Shown here: positions 43,788-53,729 of the stretch, one piece after another | Numbering within the stretch: position 1 is the first letter of the stretch | Layout: each line of letters starts with the position of its first letter | NCBI GenBank assembly: GCA_035765895.1 | Contig: DASTWL010000053.1 | Span: forward strand, 1 to 64,000 | From: Verrucomicrobiia bacterium | Lineage (GTDB): Bacteria > Verrucomicrobiota > Verrucomicrobiia > Limisphaerales > DSYF01 | DNA: 64,000 nt | Reading direction: 5' to 3' | Notes under the pieces: generated by a model | Told to the model about the DNA's origin: nothing | What the model saw: only the letters and a program-made list of their open reading frames with translations | Database searches by the model: none | Made by a program: the position numbers and the translations under genes

Positions 43788-46325
43788 CTATTGCCGCGAG
43801 TCTCGCGATGCCAATTCCGCCGCGGCGGGATAAGGTGACACCTCGGCCGCCCCAATGATCGCGCCGTTGATCGTCTGGCGCAGCGCGAACACCAGCACGT
43901 TCTTCTCACCGTTGCCAAACTTCAGCCAGCACTCCGGCAAATAGAATTCCCGCTGCGGCCCGGCCTCCCAATGCCTCCCAATGTCATGGCCGTTCAGCCA
44001 CATGAAGCCGTTCCCCGACGCGTTGATCAGCAGTCGCCACGGAATCCACTCGTCCATCGGCGTCGCCGGCAATTCAAATTCGACGCGATACCAGGTCAGC
44101 AGCGCGTCATGATGCCCCTTCGGTTGAATGTCATTTCCCCTGCGCGCAATCGGCGTTTGCGTTTCAAGCGGGATCTTTTCCCAATCAGCTGCGGAGACAT
44201 TCGGATTCGGTTGGTTCCAACCGGCGGTGACGCCCCCAAGATTTGTGGCGACCTCCCAATCGAGCGGTTCGGCGATGGCCTGGTCATTGCCAGACAGGCC
44301 CGCTCGCCGGATGCCGCTGAGTTCCTCCATTGGAATGTAGCCATGCTCGAATCCGATGTTCTCGTAGAGCAGCACGATTTCGTTCGTTCCGGCGCGCAAC
44401 AGTCCACTGACGTCGAATCGGTTGTCGAACTCGTTTGGCAGGATGCGGTCGAAGGATTTCTTCGTGTTGCGCGTTGCAGCGGCAGCATACTCATCCGATG
44501 GATAAAGGCGCTTCGCAATGCGTCCGTTCACCTGAGCGGAAACAATGTCCCGGGTGAATGTGTTGATCAGCAGCTTCGTGAAATTCGTCGCTTCGTTGAT
44601 CGGAGAAGTGGCAAGCGCAAACCGCGCACGGTAGATGACGTAACGCTGGTCGCTCACGCCAAGTTCCGGCAGCGATTTGCCGGAAGGCAACGGCTGCCAC
44701 GGACCGTTGAGCGGATCGTTCCGCTTGAGCGCCGTGGCGATTCGCACCGGCGTGGGCAATGCGGCCGGACGCGCAATCGGTTCTTGTTGCTTGGGATACC
44801 AAACGCCTTCCGCCGGTGTTTTCCCAGGCGCAATCACCAGCACCTTCGCGCCCAGCGGCGCAAGATCGTAGTCCACATCAAAGGGCGGAATGATCGCGGA
44901 AGCCACAACAGCGTCCGCTGTTTTTATCATCACGCGGTTACCGTCCTGGTCAATGTTGTAAATCGGCTCCGTCGGCTTCACGATTTTTCCCGGCACCACG
45001 GCAACCTTGCCAGAGACCGGATTTTTAGGATCGCTGTTGTCCAGAAACACAAAGCGCGTGCCGTCCGGGCCAACGCGCACACCGCCGAACAGATTCGTCG
45101 GCGCGCCTTGCAGTTCACACGGCCCGCCATTGGCGCGGAGCAATTGCGTTTCGTTTTCGCGAATGAACTGGTTCACGCCCCCGGCCGCGAGGTATTTCGC
45201 GCCGCGCGCGCCCCACTCGCGAATCGGCGCATTGTAATCGTAAGTGGTCGTCTGGCCGCGCGCCTGCCAGCCACCAAAATGCGTGCCGCCGACAAACATG
45301 TAGGTGTTCAGCCCCGTTGCGCCGCCCAGCAGCGACATCAGACTGATGGCATTGTAATGGCGAGCATCGGAATAATTGTCCTCGCTCAATTGGCCGCCGA
45401 CCAACGAAAACCAGCCGCCCTGCAATTCGGTGACAAAGCCCGGCGCATCCGGCTGCTTGGCGCGCAGCGACATCATGCGTTGTGCGCAGCTCGGCGCGGC
45501 GGTGAGGCCGACGTAATAATTGTCGCAATCGAACACTTGCGAAAGCACCGGATCGCTGCTCTGGCGACATTCACGGGTTAGGCAGGTGAAGATGGGAACA
45601 TTGACGCCGGAATTGGTCGCCGCCTCATACAAGGCACGCAGCATTTTCGGTTTATGGCCGCACTTGAAAGCGTCGTATTCGTTTTCAATTTGCATCAGGA
45701 CGATGCCTTTGCCGCCCTTTGGCTTGCGGGTGATCTGTTCCCGGGCAATCAACTTACACACGGCGTCATACCAGTGAACGCTCCAAGTAATGTCGGAATC
45801 CTCCGGGCTGCGCAGCCAGAAATGATCGCCCGCAGTCGGTGCGAACTTCGCGAGCCAGCGCGGATAACCGCCGCCCGCCCACTCGGCGCAGATGAACGGG
45901 CCGGGACGAACGATGGTGTAAAATCCGAATTCATTTTGCGCCATGTCCAGCCACGCTTTGAACTCGGAAAGGTCCACCTTGGAAAAATCGTTCAAGCCGG
46001 CGGGCATTTCGCGTTCGTGCCAGTTCCACGGAACATAGGTGTCCACGGTATTGAAACCGGCTTCCTTAATTTTCTGGAAACGGTCGCGCCACATCTCGCG
46101 GGGCGTGCGGAAGTAATGAAACTCCGCGCTGCGGATGAAGGTGTCCCTGCCATCAATGGTCAGACATTGCCCGTCATAACGAATGCGATTCGGATGCGAA
46201 AAATATTTGGCCGTCCCAGCCGTTGTTTGTGCCATGAGGCTTGCGCTCGTGGCCGATGCAACAACACACAGAATCCCAAAAGGCTTGCGCAATCGCCTCA
46301 CGACCGCTGATCCCATAGTGATCAT
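43788..46325 (-). CDS. Secreted GH35 beta-galactosidase (paralogue)
   Basis: 845 residues. Signal-like N-terminus (FGILCVVASATSASLMAQ). GH35 barrel: EFHYFRTPREMWRDRF, VRPGPFICAEWAGGGYPRWL, acid/base VLMQIENEYDAF and nucleophile TELQGGWFSLVGG. The C-terminal jellyrolls end FYLPECWLKFGNGEKN. Same domain layout as the copy at 32907 but clearly diverged. The start at 46325 overlaps the upstream gene's stop by ATGA. Confidence 0.9.
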   Translation of the reverse strand: MITMGSAVVRRLRKPFGILCVVASATSASLMAQTTAGTAKYFSHPNRIRYDGQCLTIDGRDTFIRSAEFHYFRTPREMWRDRFQKIKEAGFNTVDTYVPWNWHEREMPAGLNDFSKVDLSEFKAWLDMAQNEFGFYTIVRPGPFICAEWAGGGYPRWLAKFAPTAGDHFWLRSPEDSDITWSVHWYDAVCKLIAREQITRKPKGGKGIVLMQIENEYDAFKCGHKPKMLRALYEAATNSGVNVPIFTCLTRECRQSSDPVLSQVFDCDNYYVGLTAAPSCAQRMMSLRAKQPDAPGFVTELQGGWFSLVGGQLSEDNYSDARHYNAISLMSLLGGATGLNTYMFVGGTHFGGWQARGQTTTYDYNAPIREWGARGAKYLAAGGVNQFIRENETQLLRANGGPCELQGAPTNLFGGVRVGPDGTRFVFLDNSDPKNPVSGKVAVVPGKIVKPTEPIYNIDQDGNRVMIKTADAVVASAIIPPFDVDYDLAPLGAKVLVIAPGKTPAEGVWYPKQQEPIARPAALPTPVRIATALKRNDPLNGPWQPLPSGKSLPELGVSDQRYVIYRARFALATSPINEATNFTKLLINTFTRDIVSAQVNGRIAKRLYPSDEYAAAATRNTKKSFDRILPNEFDNRFDVSGLLRAGTNEIVLLYENIGFEHGYIPMEELSGIRRAGLSGNDQAIAEPLDWEVATNLGGVTAGWNQPNPNVSAADWEKIPLETQTPIARRGNDIQPKGHHDALLTWYRVEFELPATPMDEWIPWRLLINASGNGFMWLNGHDIGRHWEAGPQREFYLPECWLKFGNGEKNVLVFALRQTINGAIIGAAEVSPYPAAAELASRDSRQ

Positions 46326-49300
46326 GGATAAATAAGCCGGAAAAATGCGTTGCCGTTGGTTGGCAGAAGCGAAACCGCGTTGGTTGCCTCCGTTCCGGCG
46401 ATATCCTGCCAGTTGGTTGTATTCAGATTGGTGCTCACCTGCAAACGCCAGCCGGTGTGGTCCGCCGGCCAGCTCAATTGAAGTTGGTTGCCAGTCAAGG
46501 TTGCGGAACTCGTCAGGCGCGCCGCCGATGTCGGCCGGGCGCTGACCTGAATCGAACTGGGGCTTTCGCCCACAACATTCGCGGCGCGGACGACGTAGTA
46601 ATACATCACACCGTTCGCCAGCGCAGTATCCGTGAACGTGGTCGCCGTCACGTTCGTAATCTGCGTGTAAGGTCCACCATTCGTAAGCGAGCGAAGGAGG
46701 CTGTAGCTGCTGGCGCTCGTGACGCCATTCCAGCTCAACACGATCTGGCCGTCGCCCGGCATCGCCGCCAGGCCGGTCGGCGCGGCGAGCGGCGTGACGA
46801 ACGTGGCCACATCCGCCGCGCTCAAAGCGCCGTTGTAGATGCGGAAATCGTCCACTTGGCCGTTCAAATACGGATCGTTGTATTGCGATTTTCCGATGTA
46901 ATTCTGCGTCGTGGTCCCGAGGAAGCTTGGGACCAGAGTCATCGCGCTGTTCGTGCCGACGGGGACGCCGTCCACGTAGAGAACACCCCCGTTGCCGCCG
47001 ATGGTCACCGCGACGTGTTTCCAGACGCCGGTGGGCAGTTCGCTGGCGCCGTCAATGATCTGCTCGCCGGCGCCCCCGCTGGTGGTGATGGCGAATCGAA
47101 TGGCATTATTGGTCGTCCCGTTGCGCGGGGTGAGGAACATGTAAACGCTCTGGCCCGTGCCGAAGTCGAAAATCCGCGACCACGTGCTGCTGCTGGTCAG
47201 CTTTACCCAGGCGGCAATGCTGACCGCATCCAGATTCGAGACCACGCCGCCGGGCAGGGTCACATATTGAAAGGAGTTACTGCTCAAGTTCACCGCATTG
47301 TTGCTGTAACCAGCGACGCGCGTCGGGGAGTTGACCAGCGTTCCGTCCCAACCGTTACCCGTCGCGTCGGCTGCGGTCGTGCCGCTGGTTTCGTCGAATT
47401 TCAAATAAGCTTGAAGCATGGGTGGCACCTGAGCGGCCGCCGGCGCGGGCATTCCCTCGAATTGCAACTCCGCCGTGTTGCAATAGCCATTGGGCGGACC
47501 GATGTAGCGCACATAACGATAGCCGCCCGTGTTGGTGACCGTCTGGACCGTGGTCGTTCCTGGCGCCGGCGTGCTGCCAATCGTGCAGAGCGTCACCACG
47601 CCGCTGCTGAAGTCGGCCACGTTGCAGCCCTGGAATCTGCCGCCGGTCATCCGGTCGGGAAAGTTCGCGCGCGGATAATACCCGACCTTTGTGATGCGAT
47701 ACGAAGCGCCCAAGTCCAATCCGGCCCACCCGCCGCTCGGCGCGGAACAGTCGAACCAGGTGATCGGCGCGTTGTCGAACAGTTGATCTTTCCACTGGCC
47801 GTTGACGAAGACGGAGTCCGTGCCAATCACCGTTCCGGTCAACCGCTGATTCGCCGTCACGCTCACCGGCAGACTGTTGGTCGTTTCCACGCCGTTAATG
47901 ATCGCTGAAACGACATAATAATACGCCGTGTCCGGCGTCAGGTTGGTGTCCGTGTAGAGAAAGTCGGTGGCGGATTGATTCGCAGCAATGACCGTGTAAG
48001 GTCCGTCGACGCTCGTGGCGCGCTTGACGTTGTAACCGGTGGCGTAGGCGCTGCCATACCACCAGACTCTTGCCGTGCCGGCCAGCGGCGCATCCGCCTG
48101 CAACGCGCTCGGCGCGGGTGAATTCGTGATGCGATCCAGCGCGTGCGTCAGGGTCGTGAAACCGATTTGATCGAAGCCGCCGCTGTTGCCGCCGTAATTG
48201 CCGCCGCCGCCTTCGGGCCGATTGGCCAGGGCCGAGGCCATCGTGTAAGGCGCGGACAAGCCTTTGATGTTCAAGTAGTGATTCCAGATCATGTCCAAGC
48301 CCGCGCGATAATTGCTGCCGACGGCCGGCCCCGTTGCGGTGGCATCGCAGCCCGCGTAATTCACCCAGGGAACGCCATTGGTTGTCATTGCCCGGCAGGT
48401 GTATTCGCTCATCGCCAGCACGGCATTGTTGTCGTAGCCGAACAAGTCGTCGCCCTGGTTCCACGCCACCTCGCAAAGTTCCGCCAGCAACACCGGATCC
48501 AGCGAGGCATGCCCCATGTCGCGTCCCATTTCCTGGCTCTGCCCCAGATAGCCGGGATGCATGAAATACACCGCGTTCGTCACCATGCCATTGCCCGCAC
48601 CGCTGCCCTTGTAGTAATTGACGGCGAAGTCGTAAATGTCCCTCCGGTCACACACCACGCCAATCGCCGCCGCGGCGCTCAACGCAAACCCGTCCCAGTT
48701 CAGCCAGTAATGCGACCAGCACGTGCCATTGTGTGCCATCAGAAACCAATAGATGCCGTTGCCGTTGAACGCATCCGTGTAAAACCGATACACCAGAAAA
48801 TTTTGGAACCGCGCAAAGCCGCCGGAGTCCACCCACGGCTGGTAATCCCGCAGCAATTCCGCCGCGCAGGCAAAATCAAATCCTTGCGCACCCATCAACA
48901 ACAGCGCATTGGAATTCCCCCGGATTTGCACCACCGTTTTGGCATACGAATCCATGTTCCGCATCGCGCATTCGGCAAAGTTCGTGTCCCCGGTCAGGCG
49001 GTAGCGCAATGCACATTCATAGGCAGCCGCGGCGTCGTTCATCATGGGAGCGTAGTTGTCGTTGACGCCGCGAGAGGGATACGCAATGGGATTGGCCGTG
49101 TAGGACGCCGAGGAATGGCCGTTGTTGGTCAGCACGGCATAAGCCGACGCCCACGGCTCGGCCCCGGCGGCAATTTTCGCCTTCATGCGATCAATGTCCG
49201 CCTGCGTGCTCATGCAGCCCGGATGCACGAATGGCCCGTAATGGCTATCCAAATTGGTGACCGTGTAAAAAACCGTCGAACCAATCACCGTCAGCTGGCC

Positions 49301-51259
49301 CGAATAGCCAAGCGGCTGCGAGCCCAACGCGAGATTTCCCGAACTGTAACCGGTGAACAGCGGATAACTGTTCGTCGCAAACGGACAGTTGGCGATGTTG
49401 ATTGTCGCCGTGCCGTGGATCGTCACCGTGCCCGCTTCAATCGGCGCATGGTTCGTTCCCGTCAGGCCCGGCTCGGAAATGCCCGTCATGCCAAACTGCA
49501 GCGTCGCCCCTGTGCTGCTGCCGATGATCAAATGATTCGGCGACACGTAATTCGTATCCGCCCGGGCCAGCACACCGAACGTCGCACCGTCCCGCACCGA
49601 GATCGTCGAGCCGATGGATTGACTCGGCGCATAAGCGACAAACAGCGACCCGTTGCTCACCGTCGTGGTGCCGGTCAGGTTGTTCGCGCCCCAGAGCACC
49701 ATTGGCCCAACCACCCCGCCGTTCGTAGAGACAACCAAATTGCCCGCGCCCGAAAACGGGCTCGTGACGAGTCGGAAACTGTCATTCAACAGTTGCAACG
49801 CGCCCGATTGAATCACGGTGTTGCCGCTGTAAGACGCCGGCGGATTGAATGGCAGCGAAATCGTCAGCGTGCCGGTGCCCGTCTGCACCACGCCGCCAGA
49901 ACCCGTCAGCATGCCGTTCAGCGTAATGTCGCCGCTGCCAGCGAACGTCACGGTGTTGCCGTTATTGTTGATGTTCTGCCCGAAGATCAAATTGCCGACC
50001 GCCGCGTTGATCGGCTGCGTCGTGCTCAAGGTCACCGGCACATTGATGGTTTGCGCACTGGCCGAATTGTTCGTCAGCCCGCCATTCAGTCCCAGTGTAT
50101 TGGCCGCATTGGTGAGGTTGTAACTGCCCGCATTGTTGCTGAAAGTCAGCGAACCAACGTAACTGCCGGCATCCAGGTTCACCGTCGTTTGGGTGTTGCC
50201 CGCAAAAATCACGACGTCGTCGTAAGCCGGCGCGTTGGTCGCAGTCCAGTTTTCCACCGTGCTCCAATGGTTATCCGCGCCGGCGCCATTCCAAACAAAA
50301 GTCTTATCCGCCGGAAGCTGACTTTGAATTGCTGCAACGCTGGCACCCACTCCGAGGTTATGAATATTCGTCACCTCCGAGGCCGAGAGCGCCCCGCGAT
50401 ACAGCAGAAAACTTTTGGTCGTGGAAAGGGCCGAATTATCCCCCCACGTTTGCGTAGCCGTGCCGCCGCCGACGGTGAAGTTCTGCGCCTGGGCCAGGCT
50501 GTTCTGGCTGAAATCATTCGTCTGCGATCCCGTCAACGCCCCGTTCACATACTGCCGGAAAATATGCGTCCCGGCGTCATAGGTCAGAACGATGTCATAC
50601 AGCGTTCCCGCCGTCATTGAATAGGCCAATCCCGCCGTCTGCCCGTAACGATTGTAGGCTATGCCGGTCGCATTGCCCGCTCCGCCACCGCTGAGGCAGC
50701 TTCCCCATTTGAAACCGTAAACGGCTGCGTAGCCATCATAGCCAGTCGCGATGTAGCCATTGGCGGGGCCGTTGTTCGCGGCATACAGGACCACGCCGCC
50801 CCCGCCCTGAACGGTGACCCAAGTCTGAATCGTGAAGCTGCCGGTGAAACCGTTGAGCGCGCCCGCCGCCAGATTCAGCCCGGTGGTGCGGGAATTGCCG
50901 CCGGAAATCGTCAGGCCGCTGCTGGTCAGGGACGTGTTGGCATCCGGGTTCAGCGTGGCTTGGGCATTTCCCAGCGCATCCGTGATCGTCTGTCCCCCGG
51001 CGACCGTGCCATAACTCTGCAAATCGAAATAATCCACCAAAGCGACCGCTCCCGGACACACGTTCCCAATGAACAACGCAGCGATCAACAACAGCCCGGA
51101 CAATGCCGAACGCGGCACAAACACCCTTTGCCGGCACTTGGGCCTGGCAAAACATTCATTGGCCAGACTGGCCGTGTTGCGGCGCGGTGTGCGCACGCGC
51201 TCTTCGGAGGCCCGCACGGAGGACGGGACGCGCCTTGGTTTGCAGCAAACGGCTGACAT
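46322..51259 (-). CDS. Giant secreted mosaic lyase (LamG - autotransporter repeats - alginate-lyase domain - Fn3 - F5/8 C - LamG - Fn3)
   Basis: 1645 residues; first gene of the operon. Visible order: basic N-terminal extension of about 50 residues, signal helix (LSGLLLIAALFIGNVCPGAVA), LamG-like (about 75-300), autotransporter-associated beta-strand repeats (about 320-680; FVWNGAGADNHWSTVENW, VIQSGALQLLN, TTTVSNGSLFVAYA), alginate-lyase-type helical domain (about 690-1065; FVHPGCMSTQADIDRMK, WLNWDGFALSAAA, GQSQEMGRDMGHA), Fn3 (to about 1150), discoidin-like (about 1155-1260), LamG (about 1280-1460), Fn3 and a short beta C-terminal domain (WRLQVSTNLNTTNW). No outer-membrane autotransporter barrel follows. 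Probably captures and cleaves an acidic polysaccharide. True start may be a GTG nearer the signal helix. Confidence 0.85.
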   Translation of the reverse strand: MSAVCCKPRRVPSSVRASEERVRTPRRNTASLANECFARPKCRQRVFVPRSALSGLLLIAALFIGNVCPGAVALVDYFDLQSYGTVAGGQTITDALGNAQATLNPDANTSLTSSGLTISGGNSRTTGLNLAAGALNGFTGSFTIQTWVTVQGGGGVVLYAANNGPANGYIATGYDGYAAVYGFKWGSCLSGGGAGNATGIAYNRYGQTAGLAYSMTAGTLYDIVLTYDAGTHIFRQYVNGALTGSQTNDFSQNSLAQAQNFTVGGGTATQTWGDNSALSTTKSFLLYRGALSASEVTNIHNLGVGASVAAIQSQLPADKTFVWNGAGADNHWSTVENWTATNAPAYDDVVIFAGNTQTTVNLDAGSYVGSLTFSNNAGSYNLTNAANTLGLNGGLTNNSASAQTINVPVTLSTTQPINAAVGNLIFGQNINNNGNTVTFAGSGDITLNGMLTGSGGVVQTGTGTLTISLPFNPPASYSGNTVIQSGALQLLNDSFRLVTSPFSGAGNLVVSTNGGVVGPMVLWGANNLTGTTTVSNGSLFVAYAPSQSIGSTISVRDGATFGVLARADTNYVSPNHLIIGSSTGATLQFGMTGISEPGLTGTNHAPIEAGTVTIHGTATINIANCPFATNSYPLFTGYSSGNLALGSQPLGYSGQLTVIGSTVFYTVTNLDSHYGPFVHPGCMSTQADIDRMKAKIAAGAEPWASAYAVLTNNGHSSASYTANPIAYPSRGVNDNYAPMMNDAAAAYECALRYRLTGDTNFAECAMRNMDSYAKTVVQIRGNSNALLLMGAQGFDFACAAELLRDYQPWVDSGGFARFQNFLVYRFYTDAFNGNGIYWFLMAHNGTCWSHYWLNWDGFALSAAAAIGVVCDRRDIYDFAVNYYKGSGAGNGMVTNAVYFMHPGYLGQSQEMGRDMGHASLDPVLLAELCEVAWNQGDDLFGYDNNAVLAMSEYTCRAMTTNGVPWVNYAGCDATATGPAVGSNYRAGLDMIWNHYLNIKGLSAPYTMASALANRPEGGGGNYGGNSGGFDQIGFTTLTHALDRITNSPAPSALQADAPLAGTARVWWYGSAYATGYNVKRATSVDGPYTVIAANQSATDFLYTDTNLTPDTAYYYVVSAIINGVETTNSLPVSVTANQRLTGTVIGTDSVFVNGQWKDQLFDNAPITWFDCSAPSGGWAGLDLGASYRITKVGYYPRANFPDRMTGGRFQGCNVADFSSGVVTLCTIGSTPAPGTTTVQTVTNTGGYRYVRYIGPPNGYCNTAELQFEGMPAPAAAQVPPMLQAYLKFDETSGTTAADATGNGWDGTLVNSPTRVAGYSNNAVNLSSNSFQYVTLPGGVVSNLDAVSIAAWVKLTSSSTWSRIFDFGTGQSVYMFLTPRNGTTNNAIRFAITTSGGAGEQIIDGASELPTGVWKHVAVTIGGNGGVLYVDGVPVGTNSAMTLVPSFLGTTTQNYIGKSQYNDPYLNGQVDDFRIYNGALSAADVATFVTPLAAPTGLAAMPGDGQIVLSWNGVTSASSYSLLRSLTNGGPYTQITNVTATTFTDTALANGVMYYYVVRAANVVGESPSSIQVSARPTSAARLTSSATLTGNQLQLSWPADHTGWRLQVSTNLNTTNWQDIAGTEATNAVSLLPTNGNAFFRLIYP

Positions 51260-51613
51260 TTGATGTGCGTGGTTCTCGGAAAGCCAGTCGCTGCCCGTCA
51301 GACGGCGACCCGTCCGACGGGCGTGACGGCGATGGCTTCAGTGGCGGCATCGTCACACGACCTCCCCACGCCCACAACAACCACGCCACTAACGCTGTAA
51401 AGTAGAGGCCCTGCCCAAATCGAGAGGCGGACGCACGGATCATGATAAAACGCTGCTCATCATGGCGACGCCCAGACTGCCGCCGCAGCGAAGCGAAGTG
51501 GTGTGAAAGCAAACGCGGCCGATTTGCCGGCGTTCATGCGCGGAGGTTGGCCAGCCGTCCGGCCCGGGCGCAATGCTGGTAGCGACCACCGGCTGACCCG
51601 TTGGCAGGTTAAA
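51260..51613. other. 354-bp region upstream of the mosaic lyase
   Basis: Leader/promoter space for the leftward polysaccharide operon and 3' region of the membrane protein gene at 51614. It contains nested palindromes: GCCCGTC (51293-51299) with GACGGGC (51316-51322), enclosing GACGG/CCGTC. No gene is supported. Promoter elements could not be set with confidence. Confidence 0.45.
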
Positions 51614-52432
51614 TCACGATCCCTCCGGCAGCCGCCGGTAGAGACCCCAGATGCCAATCACGGCGAGCAACACCAGGTCGGGAAACAGCATGGGCGCGAA
51701 CACCGGCGCGCCATATACAACGCGGTCAAACAACGTCGGCCCCACGCCCGTCACATCCGCGTGCAAGTGGAGTCCGAAGCCCACGAGGCCCACCAGCGCC
51801 TGCAGCAGCATCAGGCCGAGACAAAACCGCAGATAGGACCGGTTGATGCGCATCACCAGCGGCACCAGCATGAAACCGACCGCCAGCGCGCTGCTGGCCA
51901 CGGGAATCCATTCGGTGACATGGTAAAACCCATTTTGCGCGTGGTCCGTCACGCTGAAAACGAAGTTGCCCAGGAATCCGCCCAGCGCCAGGAAGATGAC
52001 CCATTGCGGCCACTCGAGCGCCTCCGCGTCCACCATGCGGTTCATCACGAGCAGCAGGCCAATGCCCGTGTAAGCGAGGGGTGCGGCAAACGGCGCCGCG
52101 TAAACCAGGCTCGCCAGCGTCCAGCGCTGGAAGAACTGGCTCTCGAGATGCCACACCAAACCCGTAATGCCGATCAAGATGGCGGCCCAGCCGACCGCAA
52201 ATCCCAGACGCCGCCACCAGCGCAGGTTGCCGCGCGCCAGGCAGACCACGGCCGGAATCAGCACCAGCGGCGACAGGACCGAGAAGACCAGCGGGATGTA
52301 TTCCGTGCGATGCCGGAAGAAGTTGGTGCTGTGCGCCAGAAAGATGTCCGGGGCGAGCCCGCCCAGGTTGAACAGCGCGAAGCATTCAACCCACATCCGC
52401 GGGCTGCGATACCACTTAACGACCGGCTGCAT
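51614..52432 (-). CDS. Polytopic membrane protein paired with the octaheme cytochrome
   Basis: 272 residues, about 7-8 membrane helices (YIPLVFSVLSPLVLIPAVVCL, LGFAVGWAAILIGITGLVWHL, WVIFLALGGFLGNFVFSV, LVPLVM). His residues near helix ends (LVWHLES, FSVTDHAQNGFYHVTEW, GFGLHLHADVT) could bind heme or quinone. Not recognised as a named family. The start lies inside the 3' end of the cytochrome gene (17-bp overlap), which implies a common function, perhaps quinol oxidation or membrane anchoring (inference). Confidence 0.7.
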   Translation of the reverse strand: MQPVVKWYRSPRMWVECFALFNLGGLAPDIFLAHSTNFFRHRTEYIPLVFSVLSPLVLIPAVVCLARGNLRWWRRLGFAVGWAAILIGITGLVWHLESQFFQRWTLASLVYAAPFAAPLAYTGIGLLLVMNRMVDAEALEWPQWVIFLALGGFLGNFVFSVTDHAQNGFYHVTEWIPVASSALAVGFMLVPLVMRINRSYLRFCLGLMLLQALVGLVGFGLHLHADVTGVGPTLFDRVVYGAPVFAPMLFPDLVLLAVIGIWGLYRRLPEGS

Positions 52433-53654
52433 GTTCCTGGCGCAGTTGCTCCGCTTCCGCGCGGATTTCGACGAGGTGCTGCAAAATCGGGTAATTGCCG
52501 TGCCACTGCACGAAGTCCGCGCCGCCCATGAACGCACCGTGCTTGGCGGTGCGGCCGTAATAATGCCAGAGGTCGAAATACTTGAACGCAATGGGCTGGC
52601 TGTAAGGTTCGCCCTTCAGCAGACCGTCCTGCTGCAACTGGTCCATGATGGCCTTGGCGGCCAGCACTTTTTCGTTCGTTGACTTGACCACTTCGTCCGC
52701 CTCGCGATAGACGCGGTCCACCAGCGCCGGCGTGTGGCATTGCAGGCAGATGTTCTTCATCTTGGCCTGCGCCCGCGCGGCGTCGGGCCGGGGCTTGGTC
52801 ACTTCGGCAAACAAATAGTAGGACAGGCGTTCCGAGGGATCATGCGTCACGCCCGTGCCATTGATGCCGCTCATGTGGCAGGTGGCGCACGTGGGAACGA
52901 ACATGTCATGCGTCGTCAGCTTGTCCGGCGGTGCGGACAGATTGAGCAACTGCCTCTGCGCCGCAAACATCACGCCGTGCTTGGATTCGGTGTAAATTTC
53001 CATCTGCGAATGGTCCGGCCCCAGATGGCACTGGCCGCAGGTGGACGGCAGGCGGGCCAGTTCCACCGAGGACGTGTGCCGCGTGTGACAGGCCGTGCAG
53101 TTGCCGATGGTTCCGTCCGGGTTGGGCCGCCCGACGCTGTGGCAACTGGCGCAGCCGCTCGTCGTCGCGGCCGCGCCTTCCAGCGTGGTGAGCGCGTTCG
53201 GCGGCCGCTTGACAGCGCCCGGTTGATAATGTTCGCCAAAGGCCACCTGCTCCGGCGTGAAATCCTTGTCACCGGCCACCGCGGCCCACGATGCCGCCGC
53301 ATGCCGGCTGTGCAGGAATTGCTGGTAGATGGCCTCGTGGCAGGTGCGGCAGTTGGCCGGCGTCACCGCCGTGTTGATGACAAAGCCATTGTGGTTGGTG
53401 CCCTGCTGGCCTGCCGCCACCTGGTGGCAATCAAGGCAGTTCACACCCTTCCGGGCATGCACGCTCATCTCAAATTCGTGGACGATGGAGTATTGCGCGT
53501 TGCGGTGGCATTCGGCGCATTTGCCGCTGGCCCGGATGAGCGCCGCGCTGGGCTGTTCGACCACCACGCGGGGCCGGCGGGAATTCACCAGGTAGGCCGC
53601 CACGATCATGGCCGTGGCCATGGCGATGGCGATGAAGACGCCGCGGAAGTGCAT
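52416..53654 (-). CDS. Octaheme c-type cytochrome, hydroxylamine oxidoreductase-like
   Basis: 412 residues. N-terminal membrane anchor (FIAIAMATAMIVAAYLV). Eight CXXCH motifs: CAECH 46, CLDCH 73, CRTCH 102, CASCH 168, CTACH 186, CGQCH 206, CATCH 256, CLQCH 303. The C-terminal segment FDLWHYYGRTAKHGAFMGGADFVQWHGNY matches the HAO family tail. HAO-type proteins oxidise hydroxylamine or, in the epsilon-type, reduce nitrite or hydroxylamine; direction cannot be set from this sequence alone. It lies about 3 kb from the nos operon. Confidence 0.88.
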   Translation of the reverse strand: MHFRGVFIAIAMATAMIVAAYLVNSRRPRVVVEQPSAALIRASGKCAECHRNAQYSIVHEFEMSVHARKGVNCLDCHQVAAGQQGTNHNGFVINTAVTPANCRTCHEAIYQQFLHSRHAAASWAAVAGDKDFTPEQVAFGEHYQPGAVKRPPNALTTLEGAAATTSGCASCHSVGRPNPDGTIGNCTACHTRHTSSVELARLPSTCGQCHLGPDHSQMEIYTESKHGVMFAAQRQLLNLSAPPDKLTTHDMFVPTCATCHMSGINGTGVTHDPSERLSYYLFAEVTKPRPDAARAQAKMKNICLQCHTPALVDRVYREADEVVKSTNEKVLAAKAIMDQLQQDGLLKGEPYSQPIAFKYFDLWHYYGRTAKHGAFMGGADFVQWHGNYPILQHLVEIRAEAEQLRQEHAAGR

Positions 53655-53729
53655 GACCTTTAGTTGACGACGCCCGTTGATGGCGTCAAGCCATTTTGCC
53701 CCGCGAGCCGCATTTCATCGCGGAAGCGG

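Noticed and set aside
48143-50620. 825-residue open frame opposite the mosaic lyase
   Set aside because: Arg/His-rich shadow of a repeat-rich gene; no domain pattern, while the other strand shows clear modules.
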